The notes under the pieces were generated by a model. The model saw only the letters and a program-made list of their open reading frames with translations. It did not search any database and had not been told where the DNA came from. Positions 51,101 through 62,065 of a stretch of 64,000 nt of DNA are shown here, one piece after another (position 1 is the first letter of the stretch; each line of letters starts with the position of its first letter). The translations under genes were made by a program, and so were the position numbers. Source of the stretch: Xestospongia bergquistia (lineage: Eukaryota > Porifera > Demospongiae > Haplosclerida > Petrosiidae); NCBI GenBank assembly GCA_963965975.1, contig OZ014421.1, forward strand, positions 2,531,001 to 2,595,000, given 5' to 3'.

Positions 51101-54100
51101 CTTGATAACTGAATTCATCACCTTTCAAATATCCTTTTAGGTCACATAAAAAATACTATAAAGTAACTTTTTGCCTTCAAAACATAACACATATGACCTA
51201 AATAATCAGAAGCTTCCAATTTTCTTGTGGCCCAAAAAATTTTGAACTGACAGTAAATTCCCACACAATTAATTAGGCAATTAAAGGGTTAAGAGTGAAT
51301 GGTAACGATTATTACTTTATTTTTCTCTCTAGCTTTACTTTGTATGTGATACAATCTATATCTATTGTGTAATTTTTATTACTAGTTAGTAACTCATATT
51401 ATACATTGATATATAAACACAATACATAACTACTATATTTCCAATACACAATATATATAGACTTAGCCTCATATCCATTCATTCATAAAAAAAAGAATGC
51501 CTGTTTGTGCATGCGTTTAATTATTCAAATATATTGACATCATAATTACAACATTTTAAAGAATATAACGAATCAATAGGCTGAGTTTATATTGATGACA
51601 TTTTATCACTACATGAGTCCTCTCATTCCTGGTGGATCACAAACTATCTCTTGTTGTCCAGTTTGTCATGTGTGCAGAGATTTATTGCAAGTAAGGAGTG
51701 TTATACTTGTTCAGTAAAATTGGGATCCTAAATGATTAGGCTTCTTGTATAACTGGTTGATCCATCATTAGAGCTAAAAAATGATTTATTATCAAGACAG
51801 AACAGCTCTTCTTAGTGCCAACAAGACCAAGATTGTGATACATCACAAATGAGTGGATTTGGAAATGCAATATCTTTCTAAAACCACTTGGTGACCACAC
51901 TAAGACATCTTTTTTGTCATATACAGGTCAAAGAACAAAAGTGGTCTTTTTAAGAGATAGATTTAGTTTTCCTAGCTGCTATAGATTGTAAAGTAGAATA
52001 GCAGATAAGTTATTATCTGCACTACAGGTAGCTATTTTTGATAGTATGATAAAAGGAATTTTCATCATAGTTGACAGAGGATTCCTACAGTATACTATTT
52101 TCCAATAAATCTGTGGAAATAAACACATCTACACAGGCAGTAGTAACCATGTATTCTTTTATAGACTGTGTAGTATGTGATATTATAGATATAATGATAT
52201 ATCTGTTCCATTTCGAGACATACTGTCTAATCATACCCCCTATATTACATAAAATGTATGTTATCTTGTCTATAGTATATTACATGATATAGTTAACCAT
52301 ACTATGTAATAAACAGATCAGTACTACATTGTATATATCCTATAACCTTTTATGATTATAACACGTTAGTGAATATAAACATTAGAATAATACCATTTGA
52401 ATAGAACAGATTTTTTTAAATAACTACAGTTATCACAGTACTAATACACTGTGTGTGTATAGACAGACAGTTAAAGTCAAATTAGATTACTATAGTTAGC
52501 TTATATAAATTTTACTACAAAAGATCTTTTTGATCATTTACATATACAATAGAAAATATGCATAACTATGAGGTAATGAAGGATAAAAGGTCAACAGTGA
52601 ACATATGACAGACAATACTTAATGTACTTTAGATGTCAATGGTTTTACTGAGTTTAGTACTATCAGTAGAAAGTTAGAATAATAATATTGTGATGATGTT
52701 ATTTAGAATTGACTATAATATTATGTATGTGTTGAGTTACATCAATGGACTATTTTCAGTCACTTCACTGTTGTGCTTTCATGTTTATTAGTGGGTGTGT
52801 CATATCATCTACACAAGCTATATTAATTCAGTGTCATATTACTGTCATGTGTAATCATTGTTTTATAGTAGATCAATTCTAGTACAAGTTTTAGAATAAT
52901 AAAGCTTTACGAGAAATAGTAAGAATTTTCGTTACTTTCTATTTTCAGTTTAATAGTGTTTATATAAGATAAGATAAATACCTCACTTAGAGGAAAGCAA
53001 TGTGCTTCATTATTGAAATTGTATTGGAAGTTTATTACTTTAACTACTGATACACACAACAATCAATGAATATTATTACTGTTATCACAAATGATTTATT
53101 TGGATATGATTTATATAATAATATATGTCATTAGTTATTTTTTCCGCCTAGCATCCTGCATGTGTTGGTAGTGCTAACATTGTTTTGGACAACATATTGT
53201 ATACATATATTATATTGGTATGTCTATTTCATAATTACTTTTTACAGCTTTAGAGTGAAAGAAATGAAATTAATCCACATATACAACTACTAATGTACAT
53301 AGCAACCAATAAATATCATTACTTTTACAGTGAGCACTATCATTTGAGTGTGAAACTTTTAAGTTCTGTAATTAAAGAAAACATAGTACTCTAAAATCTT
53401 TATTGTAATAATAATCCAGTCCATTACATCATCAATAGTGTCTTTAAAAGAGTGTTAGAATATATTATGAAGTAACATTTTGTTTTTGTTTGTCATTAGT
53501 GTTACATTGTATATACTGATAACCAGTAATCTACAATATTTGAATTGTTCTACTAATACAATAATAAATTAAGGATAGGGTCAAGATAAAAGTGTCACTC
53601 TCACTTTATTAAACAACCAGTATTGTTGATCAATACTAATTAATTAGCATTAGTTATTATTTGTATATAGTGTAATAGAAACATTATTATCACAGTTTTT
53701 ATGACATTATAAAATGACCACATGACAATTAGAGCTCATATAATGACAGTAGTCTCATTACATATGACATAACCTGGTAACTCATTACTGATTGGAGGGA
53801 ATTGAAGTCATTTACTGTTCCCATTATGAGTGATTAATGTATATACCTGGCAAAAATACAAATTCAACTATATTCTAGAATACTTTCTACAATTCTTTGC
53901 ACTTATCGGAGCTATCATATAACTCTGTTTGCTGACTTTTCTATTAACACTGTGTCTTTAAAGTACATTTATAGGAAAAGCTTTTCTAGTATATTTTGAT
54001 GGTTGATTAGTGATAGTGTATGTAAATTAATAATGAAATATAAGAAGTCCACAATATTCACTGAACATTGAGACAAAGAATGGAAAGTTTCTTTAGCTTA

Positions 54101-57100
54101 TATGAAATGAACATACCTTTTCCAAACAGAAATTACATCATATTATATATAATCATTAAATTCTATGAAAATGAAAATACCCAGTCTTTATTTGACCAGT
54201 ATATCAAGTACAAGTACATGTTATATACATGTACATAATGTTAAATATGATAACATGTAATTAAAAAATCTCACTTTAATATATGTTTCTAATTACATAT
54301 TTTCTTTATTAATTGCAGTATGGATCTACTCCACTAATAACAGCAGCATTTAATGGTCACTTAGATGTTGTTGCCATGTTAATTAAACATGGCATCAATA
54401 TCCACCATACTAATGAGGTCAGTATATATGTGTGTATATTGATGTAGCCTCTACTTTATACTCTGTTCTATTTAATGTATATAAAATGAACAATAACAGT
54501 CTAGCACATATTATATAAATTAATAAAATGTTATGAAATGATGACTGTTCACTGTTTATTCAAAACCATTTCTCCTATCATTTCTTTGTAGTATCATAAA
54601 CATGTTGTAATGAAATGCACTAAAGAGCTTAACCTCGCTGCGGTCTTATCCAGAGACTTCCTTATCCTCCTCAAGTGACGTAATCTCACGTGATGTGCAA
54701 AATGATTATTGATGACTCAGCATTTCTCTTCAATCAAAGGGAAAAAAGCTTTCCCTTTTAGTGCATCTGCTGGGTACTTTGTACTCTAATTGACAAAAGG
54801 TCCAATACTTTCCAACTTCCTATTAAAAGTTAGTAATTCTCCAATGATAGCTATGGTGCTAGTATTTTTAGTTCATGCTCAATATATCGACAAAGATAAC
54901 TGCCAAAAGTAAGTAAAACTGTCATAACTTTCCAAGGAAGTATTTCTTCAAAAGTTTGCACTTTAAAAAGTTAGAAAATGTCATAAGCTGTATGCAGGAG
55001 ATTTTTACTGAATTTTAGAGTCTTCACCGAAAGCTGTGCTTTTTTTTCAAATGTTTTTCAGACTCTAAAGCTTTTTGTTCATTTGTTGCTCCTTTTGGCA
55101 GTATTCAGTATTCTGAGTTAAAACAGTTCAAAGCCATTTGCCTGGGTAACAGACAGAGAGAGAGAGAGACACACACACACTAACAGACTACAGAAACCCT
55201 CGATATGCGCCCACGCACAGCAAGGTTAATAACATTATGTTACATTGAGGTTGTAAAGAGATAGAAAGTGACATTTCTAATTAAATATAAATGAAGATAT
55301 GGACACATATTTATGTTTTAATGTCACAAACAACCCTATTTGTAAATTTATCAAGGGGTATTTTTGTTTCAGTGTTGTAGTGCACAAGTTAATAAATTTC
55401 AAATGTATCATAGTATGTGAAATAACAATTTGAATGAAAGAAAAGTGTGGAGACAAATTCAAACAATATCAGAATTCCAAGAAAACATTGTATATCAATT
55501 GAATGCTATTGCTAGCTACATTCTAGTACTACTTAGAATAGACAAGGCTACAATCAATACACAGTACTAGTATTGTACAATATAGGACCAGAATACAGTA
55601 GTAAATATAGTTGATATGTCTTGCTGGAGTTGATGTTGTGGTTCTTCTTGTGCTCAGATATAGTGTGGCGTCTAAATTATAAGAACGAAAGAAAACAATA
55701 CTAACTAGAATGGAGTCATGCTTTCAACTATATCCTTTCTGTTTAATGTAACTTAATATTGATTTCACTTTCCATTAGTTCAGTCTTAAAACAGTTGTCA
55801 TAATGATAGATGTAATAAATCAGACATCAGTATTTCTTTATGTTCAATGTTTGTAAGTCAATGTTCTCTTTTTTATAAGTTATGTCAGTTTGTTACAAAC
55901 TTTTACAAGTTTTACGTTCCCTTCTTGTGCAGAAAGTCAGGCTCTACTGTAAAAAAGCTTTACTGTAACACAAGACCTAACATCATTGCCCGAGTTTCGC
56001 TCAAGACCTATCCAATGCTTTAGTTTAATTTTTACCAGTGCTATTTGGACCTTTCTAGTGGAAAAGACAAATGAATTTGCTCATCACAAGTTGGAAAGGT
56101 ATACTAAGAGGTCCTCCCTTTATCAGAATTGGAAACCCATAACACTTACTGAAATGAAAGCATTTGTAGGTATTATCCTCAACGTGGGAATTATACAACT
56201 ACAAAATTTAAGAGATTACTGGAGCGCTAGTAATGTTTGTAATATTCCATTTTTTTTGTAAAGTGTTTTCTCAAAATCATTTTTTCCAGATTTTTGGGAT
56301 GTTACATGTCGGGGAAATAACTTCAAAATGAAAATGCAAAATAGAGCCTTTTTTGATATTATAATACTAATCATACAAAGTAACTATAATCCAGACAGAC
56401 AAATTGCTGTAGATAAATCTGTCATTTCATTCAAGGGAAGAGTATCATTTCGTCAGTATTTGAAAGGAAAAAAACCTATGGGGACTAAAAGCATATGTTC
56501 TGTCTGATAATAAAACAGGTTACATGCACAACTTACATTTATACTACAGAAAGAATACTAACCTAATTGACAATCATGAAGCATCACATACAGTCGAAGT
56601 TGTTACAACCTTGACAGATCATCTCAGGGACAAGGACTATGATCTTTACACTGATCGATTTGACACTAGTCCTTTGCTAGCTGATGCACTAGAACAAATG
56701 GGAATTACTCTCACTGATACTGTTTTGTCAAATGAACGAGGATTACCTGTAGAAATCAAAACAAAACAGAAAATACCAAAGGTTACAACTGAAAGCTACA
56801 GATTTGGTAACATGATGGCTTTAACATGGCAAGATAAAGGAAAAATTCTTATGCTTTCAACAAAATACACCAACAAGATGATAGAAATACAACCCAGGTA
56901 AAATGATATTGGTAACACTATGTAATTGTTATAATGATGATATGTATAATAATGGTTTAGTGTTTGTTATTTTCTATATCAATAGAAGGTGAACTGATTC
57001 TACAAAAGAGGAACCACTGGTTGTGCATGAGTACGATCAATACATGCTTGGAGTAGACAAGCTTGACCAGTTAATGGCATATTACTCATTTTTACACAAG

Positions 57101-58947
57101 TCTATGAAATGGTGGAGAAAATTATTCTTTTGGATGCTAGAAGTGGTTGTTGTGAATGCATATATCATATATCAAGACACTAACAAATGTACTACACACA
57201 GAATGACTCATATTCAATTCCGAAAAGATATTATTCAATGTCTTGTCGAACCATTACTTGAAGAGAGAGAAGTATCACCTTCTGTCACACCATCAGTCTC
57301 TGCTGCCGCTACCAAGAATCCAAAGGGTGCTCATTACTTGGAAAAAAAAAACAAAGAGGAGAGATTGCGTCATCTGTAGTGATAGAAATGAAGAACGCCA
57401 CCTAACATTGTTTGTCTGTCAGACTTGTCCAGAGAATCCAGTGTTGTGTCCAGATGAGTGTTTTAAAAAATATCATACCAAATAGATACTCATCAATCAT
57501 ACTTCTCCATTTATCACATATTCATTTCATTATATAAGTAAAAGAACGTACAAAACTACTAACCTGTACACGTTGCTATGGACAGCACGTGCGTTCAAGT
57601 ATCCAAAGTAATGATCTGATAGGTCAGAACAACAAACACATACATCTGATAGACATCTTAAAGCAACACATCTACTCGAGAGGAGTGAAATTCAAGCGTA
57701 TCTATACTTGTCTTCTTCTTCCTCAATAAACAGCCGTTTCTTACGTGATCTCACGTGAATCATGTGGTTTTTATGTTAGATTAATTAAATAGGTGTGGTC
57801 CTCTAAGGGTTAACCACAGTAAAATAAAACATACACAAATAACATTACCTTAGTAACTGATGACTGCCTTAGACATAGTGTCAATCTTTTGCCTATGCCA
57901 TTAATTTAATCCACTTAGAATGTACGTCTATTAGGACAAACAACATTAGAGTAGAATCAGAGTGAACATGTAATTAAATGGTAACATCTTATGTAGACCT
58001 AGGTCTCTAACAACTAACATTCGTTTCTCAAACAAAACAAAAGAAGAGAATAAACATAAAAATGCTTTAATGCAATGGTCATATACCTTCCATATCTTTT
58101 AAGCATTGTACTAATGTCTCCAGGTTGTTACTGTCAGAACTTTGGTGTATTTCAGTTTGAACTTTTGTCATAAACTTTAGAGTAACAACCTTTCTAATAT
58201 TGCTTTTCAAGTATTGTTGAAGTAGCTGTTTATTTACTTTCATCTCTAATAGCTTTGCTGCTTCTTTTTTTCTTGTCATGATCAAGTCTTCTTTGGTGAG
58301 GCAAATGGTCATAGATTTTGTATTCAAACAATCAACTATAATTCTAAATTTATAAGTATAGACAAGTGCTTGTTTACTTTATTGATGTCATGATTATGAT
58401 CTTCAATAACACTGGACACTTTTAGACACTGTTTATCGAAACTTACTATGATTTTTATTCTAGCTTCAGAACCTTGCTTCAAAGTGTTGAAAGTGTTTAA
58501 AACCATATAGATGGTGAACTAATCACATCAAAACTTACCTTTCATTGGTTCTGCCCCTACTTTACTTTTAGAGTCTTCACTACTAAAAACACAAGTAAAA
58601 TGTTCACTAAAAAGCACAAGTCTTTGTTTGTTCCCTCAACTCATTTTTAAACACTCCTAATTGAGACTTCTACAATCTCTGCAAAATAGCTGAACCAAAT
58701 TTTTAGAATCAAATATCCCTTTATTTTAGCCTTGAAATCAGTATGGGAAGAGAAAATCTCCGCAACAACAAATAAACAATATGCCATGTGCTAAGTAACT
58801 TGGTGTTGTGTCAATGGGTGTGGCTTTTCATTTTAGGGCGTGGTTTCAATTGAAAGAACGCATCCAGTTATAGGCACTACCACCTCAATAGCTATCACTA
58901 TACCAGACAGTAATGATGAAGGATCAGAAGAAAGTATTGATACATGA
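48133..58947 (+). CDS. Small ankyrin-repeat protein, five exons
   Basis: All junctions are phase 0 with GT..AG ends: 48133-48150 (MDQSRL), 48517-48609, 49945-50046, 54319-54417, 58837-58947 (TGA). The product is about 140 residues. Exon 2 holds one ankyrin repeat (SAFNGHLDEVKRALQQGANV), exon 3 a second (WASCRGYTDIVRYLLEEAKA) and exon 4 a third (TPLITAAFNGHLDVVAMLIK, GINIHH); the last exon is an acidic Ser/Thr-rich tail (SNDEGSEESIDT). One repeat per exon is usual in such genes. Ankyrin repeats bind partner proteins; nothing in the sequence identifies the partner. No stop or frameshift was found, in contrast to every other gene in the window. The introns of 4.3 and 4.4 kb contain mobile elements and antisense pieces. 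Additional alternative exons are possible. Confidence 0.8.
50697..51288 (+). mobile_element. piggyBac-type MITE flanked by TTAA
   Basis: TTAA (50693-50696) precedes CCCTTTGACACAG, and AAAGGG precedes TTAA (51289-51292). The termini are thus CCCTTT...AAAGGG between TTAA target copies, the signature of piggyBac insertions. The interior (592 bases) has no coding capacity and is related to 26764-27240. It lies in intron 3 of the ankyrin gene. The inverted match is clear only for six bases, so the exact family is open. Confidence 0.65.
51690..51940 (-). pseudogene. RecQ-like helicase exon relic
   Basis: On the minus strand the frame reads KKDVLVWSPSGFRKILHFQI, then HNLGLVGTKKSCSVLIINHF and LALMMDQ. 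This is the start of a RecQ-type helicase core: KDVLxxxPTGxGKSxxFQ (Walker A, motif I) followed by SPLLALMMDQ (motif Ia). Here the Walker A is SPSGFRKI, with the essential Gly-Lys-Thr/Ser broken, and motif Ia is NHFLALMMDQ. A TAA follows six codons after MMDQ. RecQ-like genes with this wording are multi-copy in sponges and cnidarians, as I recall. Non-functional, antisense within intron 3 of the ankyrin gene. The plus-strand CCPVCHVC peptide near 51640 is its antisense shadow or chance. Confidence 0.6.
54620..55230 (+). repeat. Dispersed repeat in ankyrin intron 4
   Basis: Begins AGCTTAACCTCGCTGCGGTC and ends near CCACGCACAGCAAGGTTAAT, after an AGACAGAGAGAGAGAGAGACACACACAC tract, so the termini carry an approximate inverted match (TTAACCTCGCTG / CAGCAAGGTTAA). 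The middle resembles the GACAGACA family at 29750-30130. It contains an ACGTAATCTCACGTGA box; a close relative (ACGTGATCTCACGTGA) is at about 57744. A likely non-autonomous element of about 600 bases. Confidence 0.6.
55983..57485 (+). mobile_element. piggyBac-type transposase, recently degraded
   Basis: Four overlapping frames cover most of the transposase. 55986-56261: LPEFRSRPIQCF, then WKPITLTEMKAFVGIILNVG. 56290-56505: AVDKSVISFKGRVSFRQYLK, the first catalytic Asp block. 56510-56901: LYTDRFDTSPLLADALEQMG, the second Asp block. 57023-57379: YDQYMLGVDKLDQLMAYYSF, the third block. Last, 57360-57485: a C-terminal cysteine-rich finger CVICSDRNEERH, VCQTCPENPVLCPD. Breaks: a stop after IPFFL, a shift near 56480, a gap near 56905-57020 and a shift at the A9 run near 57340. 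It is far better preserved than the copies at 12.6 and 18.4 kb and belongs to a different lineage. A TTAA preceded by CTCTAAGGG at 57805-57812 may be the right end; the left end is unclear. Located in ankyrin intron 4. Confidence 0.85.
58079..58585 (-). CDS. Two 3' exons of an unknown gene, antisense in ankyrin intron
   Basis: Exon 58585-58542 (after GTTTTTAG, before GTAAGT) reads SEDSKSKVGAEPMK, and exon 58343-58079 (after GAATTATAG) reads VDCLNTKSMTICLTKEDLIM, then RKKEAAKLLEMKVNKQLLQQ and finally ETLVQCLKDMEGI before the stop. The exons join in phase and both borders are canonical, which is better than chance. The second exon is predicted helical and rich in Lys/Leu, possibly a coiled coil. 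I do not recognise the family. Upstream, 58790-58650 has an open frame starting MAYCLFVVAEIF, but no donor was found to join it. Confidence 0.45.
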
Positions 58948-59161
58948 TTGTAGAGTACAAGTTGTGAGATATTCTTTAAACCAGGACCATAGATCACTTG
59001 TCACAAATAGTTTTAATGATTAGAACAATGGCAAAGTCCTCAAAACTTTAATTTCATTTGCTAATATACATAAACATTATTAATAATTAGTTGCCATTAG
59101 TTCTATAGTGTTCCCGCGCCCAAACTTCCAAAATTGAAGTTAAAATTCAAAAAATTATATC

Positions 59162-59215
59162 TTTTCAAGGGTTAACTTTAAATGATTAAAATCATTAAAA
59201 GTTAACCCTTGAAAA
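59162..59215. repeat. Long hairpin (TCAAGGGTTAACTTT palindrome)
   Basis: TTTTCAAGGGTTAACTTT and AAAGTTAACCCTTGAAAA flank ATGATT/AATCAT, a nearly perfect 54-base palindrome. The core contains TTAACCCTTGAA, resembling piggyBac-type termini with TTAA. Possibly two element ends that met back to back, or a terminator-like hairpin after the ankyrin gene (its stop is 215 bases upstream). Confidence 0.7.
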
Positions 59216-59571
59216 AACTCTATCAAAAGTTCCTCATTTCTTGCATACCTGTACTGTATACTTATAGTATCTTATTTACAGAAGGTTTTGTATAATAGTT
59301 TAGTATTTTAAATTCGAGAATTTTTTTTAAGAAATAAGAAAAAAAGATGAGCTCATAAATGAAAAAAAGGTAAAATTTACAAAAGTATATCTTAAAAGTA
59401 AGGTTATTGCTAAGTAAAATTACAGAAGATTTTTGGGAAATTACACGTACTGAAATAAATACATTCATTCTTGTTTGTTTACTCTTACTCAGTTACTTTT
59501 ATTTTTTGATGAGACTTGTAAATTTTTATTTTTATTTTTTAATCTGCCATCGCATTTTTTGTTTTGCCGAA

Positions 59572-59808
59572 AATTTGTCCTAGGATAAAAATTATCTGTT
59601 ACTTTTTATCCTATAGGATAAAATTTATGAAATAATTTTTATCCTAGGACAAGAAACATCAGAAAATTTTTATCCTACTGACTAAAGAATTATTTTGGGA
59701 CATAAATAACTTGCTGCCAATTTTTTATCCTAGGATAAAATTTCTCAAGATACTTTTTATTCTAAGATAAAATTTCTCATAATACTTTTTATCCTAGGAT
59801 AAAATGTT
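59572..59808. repeat. Cluster of seven palindromic TTTTATCCTAGGATAAAA boxes
   Basis: Boxes at about 59577, 59606, 59640, 59675, 59727, 59758 and 59790, spaced 30-50 bases, each a variant of the palindrome ATCCTAGGAT inside A/T-rich arms (variants ATCCTATAGGAT, ATTCTAAGAT). The cluster lies 180 bases beyond the 3' end of the Ginger-like ORF, so it could be the subterminal repeat array of that element, bound by its transposase. Inference only. Confidence 0.75.
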
Positions 59809-59990
59809 TCAAGATAACTATAGTAGTTGAACAATGTAAATTTCTCTTAACCCTTTCACGGGCAGTTGCGCTAATGTTAAGAAAATATTCAGAATACATT
59901 TTGTCATAAAGTAGTAGCACACAACTATTACAAAAATAACGAAGAAAATAAAGTCTACAGAAAGTATTTAACAATAACTAGGATAAAAAA

Positions 59991-61796
59991 TTAAGGGTTG
60001 CAACTGTTGCAATACCAATGTGCAGCTTTATTGTCGCACACTACATCTGGTACATTCACACATAAATCCATATGATACCACTCTTTGCATGCATCACATT
60101 TGATCATTTTTCCTATTTCAGGTATTCTGCACAAACAGTATATGCAATATATAAATGTAGCTGAGACTTTAGTGATTTTTCTTCCAATCCTTCTAGATGG
60201 AAAGTCTTTAAAGCTGCCTTCAGTCAGACATAAATGTAAATGACTTCTCATTTTTGTTTGCTCAAACATGTATCGACTAGGATCATCTCCTTTGGCTAGA
60301 ATTGAGATAAATGCGAGAGCAAACAGCCCACAATCAGCTGATCCAGATTGCGATTAACAATGACAATACCTACATAAGTAAACAACAAAATTAATAATAA
60401 GTAACTGTGCAAATGTTCATACTTGAGAATGACTTCTTTCTTTTGTAATGGAAGACACAAAATAGCAGATATTTGTCTTTTAAGACTCTCAGTTAGAGGA
60501 GGCCTCATACTATCATAAACATTAACCTCACCTAACTTACAAGCACTAGTTGAAATACCAACCCAATGGCCACATCTAGTATGTACGACCTGGACAAATT
60601 CTGATGTATTAATATATTGAAAGCCAATGTCAGACCTAGATATGTGTTTTGAAAGCCACAGATGTGTGGATGAACTTGAAGTATTAGGTTTTGGGCTTCA
60701 TTCACAAGCTTGTCATTTAGCCAGTCTCCACTTGTCAGAATATGCTCATCATATTTAGACAATCCATCTACCAATTTCTCTTGTGTATGTGGAATAGACA
60801 GAAGAACTTCTAAATCCACAATATCATCTGTGAAAGTTGGTAATTCAGACGTTTGTTTCTCTGTCCTTTAGTCCTTAATTTATAAGATAGTCCTTTAGTG
60901 AAGACATTGACTTTGAAGGGAGAGCTGTTTAAATCATAGACACATAATGTAAGATAGTTTATCTTTTGTTACTTACACTTAACAGGTTCAGAACACAGAG
61001 CTGAGTTGATACAATTTGGATCAGGATCAGGATGAGGCCTTTTCTTGAGAGGAGGAGGAGCTGTTGGAATAGTTTCATATACAGAAAGTGTCAGCTGAAC
61101 TTGAGATAGATTCAGCTTTTTTATTGGAGAAAGAGAATGACATCCAATTGGAATAAAAACAGGATGAAAACCAACTTCTTCAATTATTGAGCTACAGAAT
61201 AAGGCTTCGGTATCATGGAACTGGGTGAAGCCTTTGTTAAATTCAGGGAAGACTTGTGAACTTTGTTGACTCCCAATTACAGTTTGAGTGGAAGACTTAA
61301 ATGGCATAATAGGAGACAGGAAGTTGATGTGAAAGAAAGACCTAATAGGAGATTGGGAGCGATGGAAGATACCATGAAAGGATGAAGACTGGACATGACG
61401 AGAAGATGAGGAGTGAGAATGTTCTGAGTTATCATTCTTTAACAGACACTGAGATTTTCACGAATTATCACTTCTTGATGGAGACTGTCATTGTTGTGAG
61501 ATATCATCAACTATTAATGGAGACTGAGATTGTTGTGGGGTATTGTCATTTCATGACTTTAGTGAATATTGAAGCTTGGAATTGTTGTCAGAAGACACAA
61601 GATAATGCTTTAAATGGATACCATGGATTCTTGTTATTTTCCCATCGACTAGGCTCTTCAGGGAAAAGAAACCTTTGCCATCGTCTTTAGTAACTTCAAA
61701 AGGACCAAGCCATCTATAGTCTAAACACCCTCCTGCTCATCATTTTCTTCTAAAATCTTTCTTAAGAACCTTTGTTCCAATATCAAACTTTGGTGG
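59991..61796 (-). mobile_element. Ginger-like DNA transposon, 3' half: GPY/F module, Ulp1 protease, PHD finger
   Basis: Reading the minus strand from 61796: a retroelement-type integrase tail (KFDIGTKVLKKDFRRK, two stops, then DYRWLGPFEVTKDD and GKITRIHGIHLKHY); a Ser-rich linker (61400-60969); and an Ulp1/C48 cysteine protease (60827-60250) with GDWLNDKLVNEAQ, His in CGHWVGIST, Asp in VNVYDSM and Cys in QSGSADCGLFALAF. Last is a C4HC3 PHD finger (60130-59991: YCLCRIPEIGKMIKCDACKE, WYHMDLC, WYCNSC). Ginger transposons are known to combine a gypsy-like integrase with GPY/F, Ulp1 or OTU protease and PHD modules, and the order fits. Stops at the GPY/F part, a frame change at about 60650 and one at about 60345 show decay. 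The integrase core itself is absent, having been cut off by the LTR insertion at 61797. Confidence 0.75.
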
Positions 61797-62048
61797 TGTG
61801 ATGTATTGACTCAGTTATGGTTAATAACTTAATTTTAGTACAAACACATTAACATATAACACAAACTCAAGACTCCCAGCAAAAGATCAAACAATAACAC
61901 AACATGACTCAGCGAAAGATCAAACAATAACACAACATGAACATTTTATAAAGTATATTGCCTAGATCACTTATGGGACAAGAAGTATGCACAATATAAT
62001 GATATTCATAAGTATTACAACACAATAATCAAATAATAATACAGTACA
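61797..62048 (-). mobile_element. 3' LTR of a Ty3/gypsy retrotransposon
   Basis: About 252 bases between the end of pol and the Ginger sequence, bounded by TGTACTG...CACA on the minus strand and preceded by a purine-rich tract (GGTCGGAGGAA, 62059-62049). Contains two copies of a 32-base unit with AGATCAAACAATAACACAAC (61883-61940). The 5' LTR and the other target-duplication copy lie outside the window; the flank here is GGTGG/CCACC. Confidence 0.7.
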
Positions 62049-62065
62049 TTCCTCCGACCTTAAGA

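Noticed and set aside
55277-55462. Minus-strand frame of 61 codons, and similar short frames at 49024-49221, 52071-52292 and 59262-59468
   Set aside because: AT-rich chance frames in introns or intergenic DNA with no domain or splice support.
61382-61690. Plus-strand frame of 102 codons
   Set aside because: Antisense to the Ser-rich linker between the GPY/F-type module and the Ulp1 protease of the Ginger-like element.
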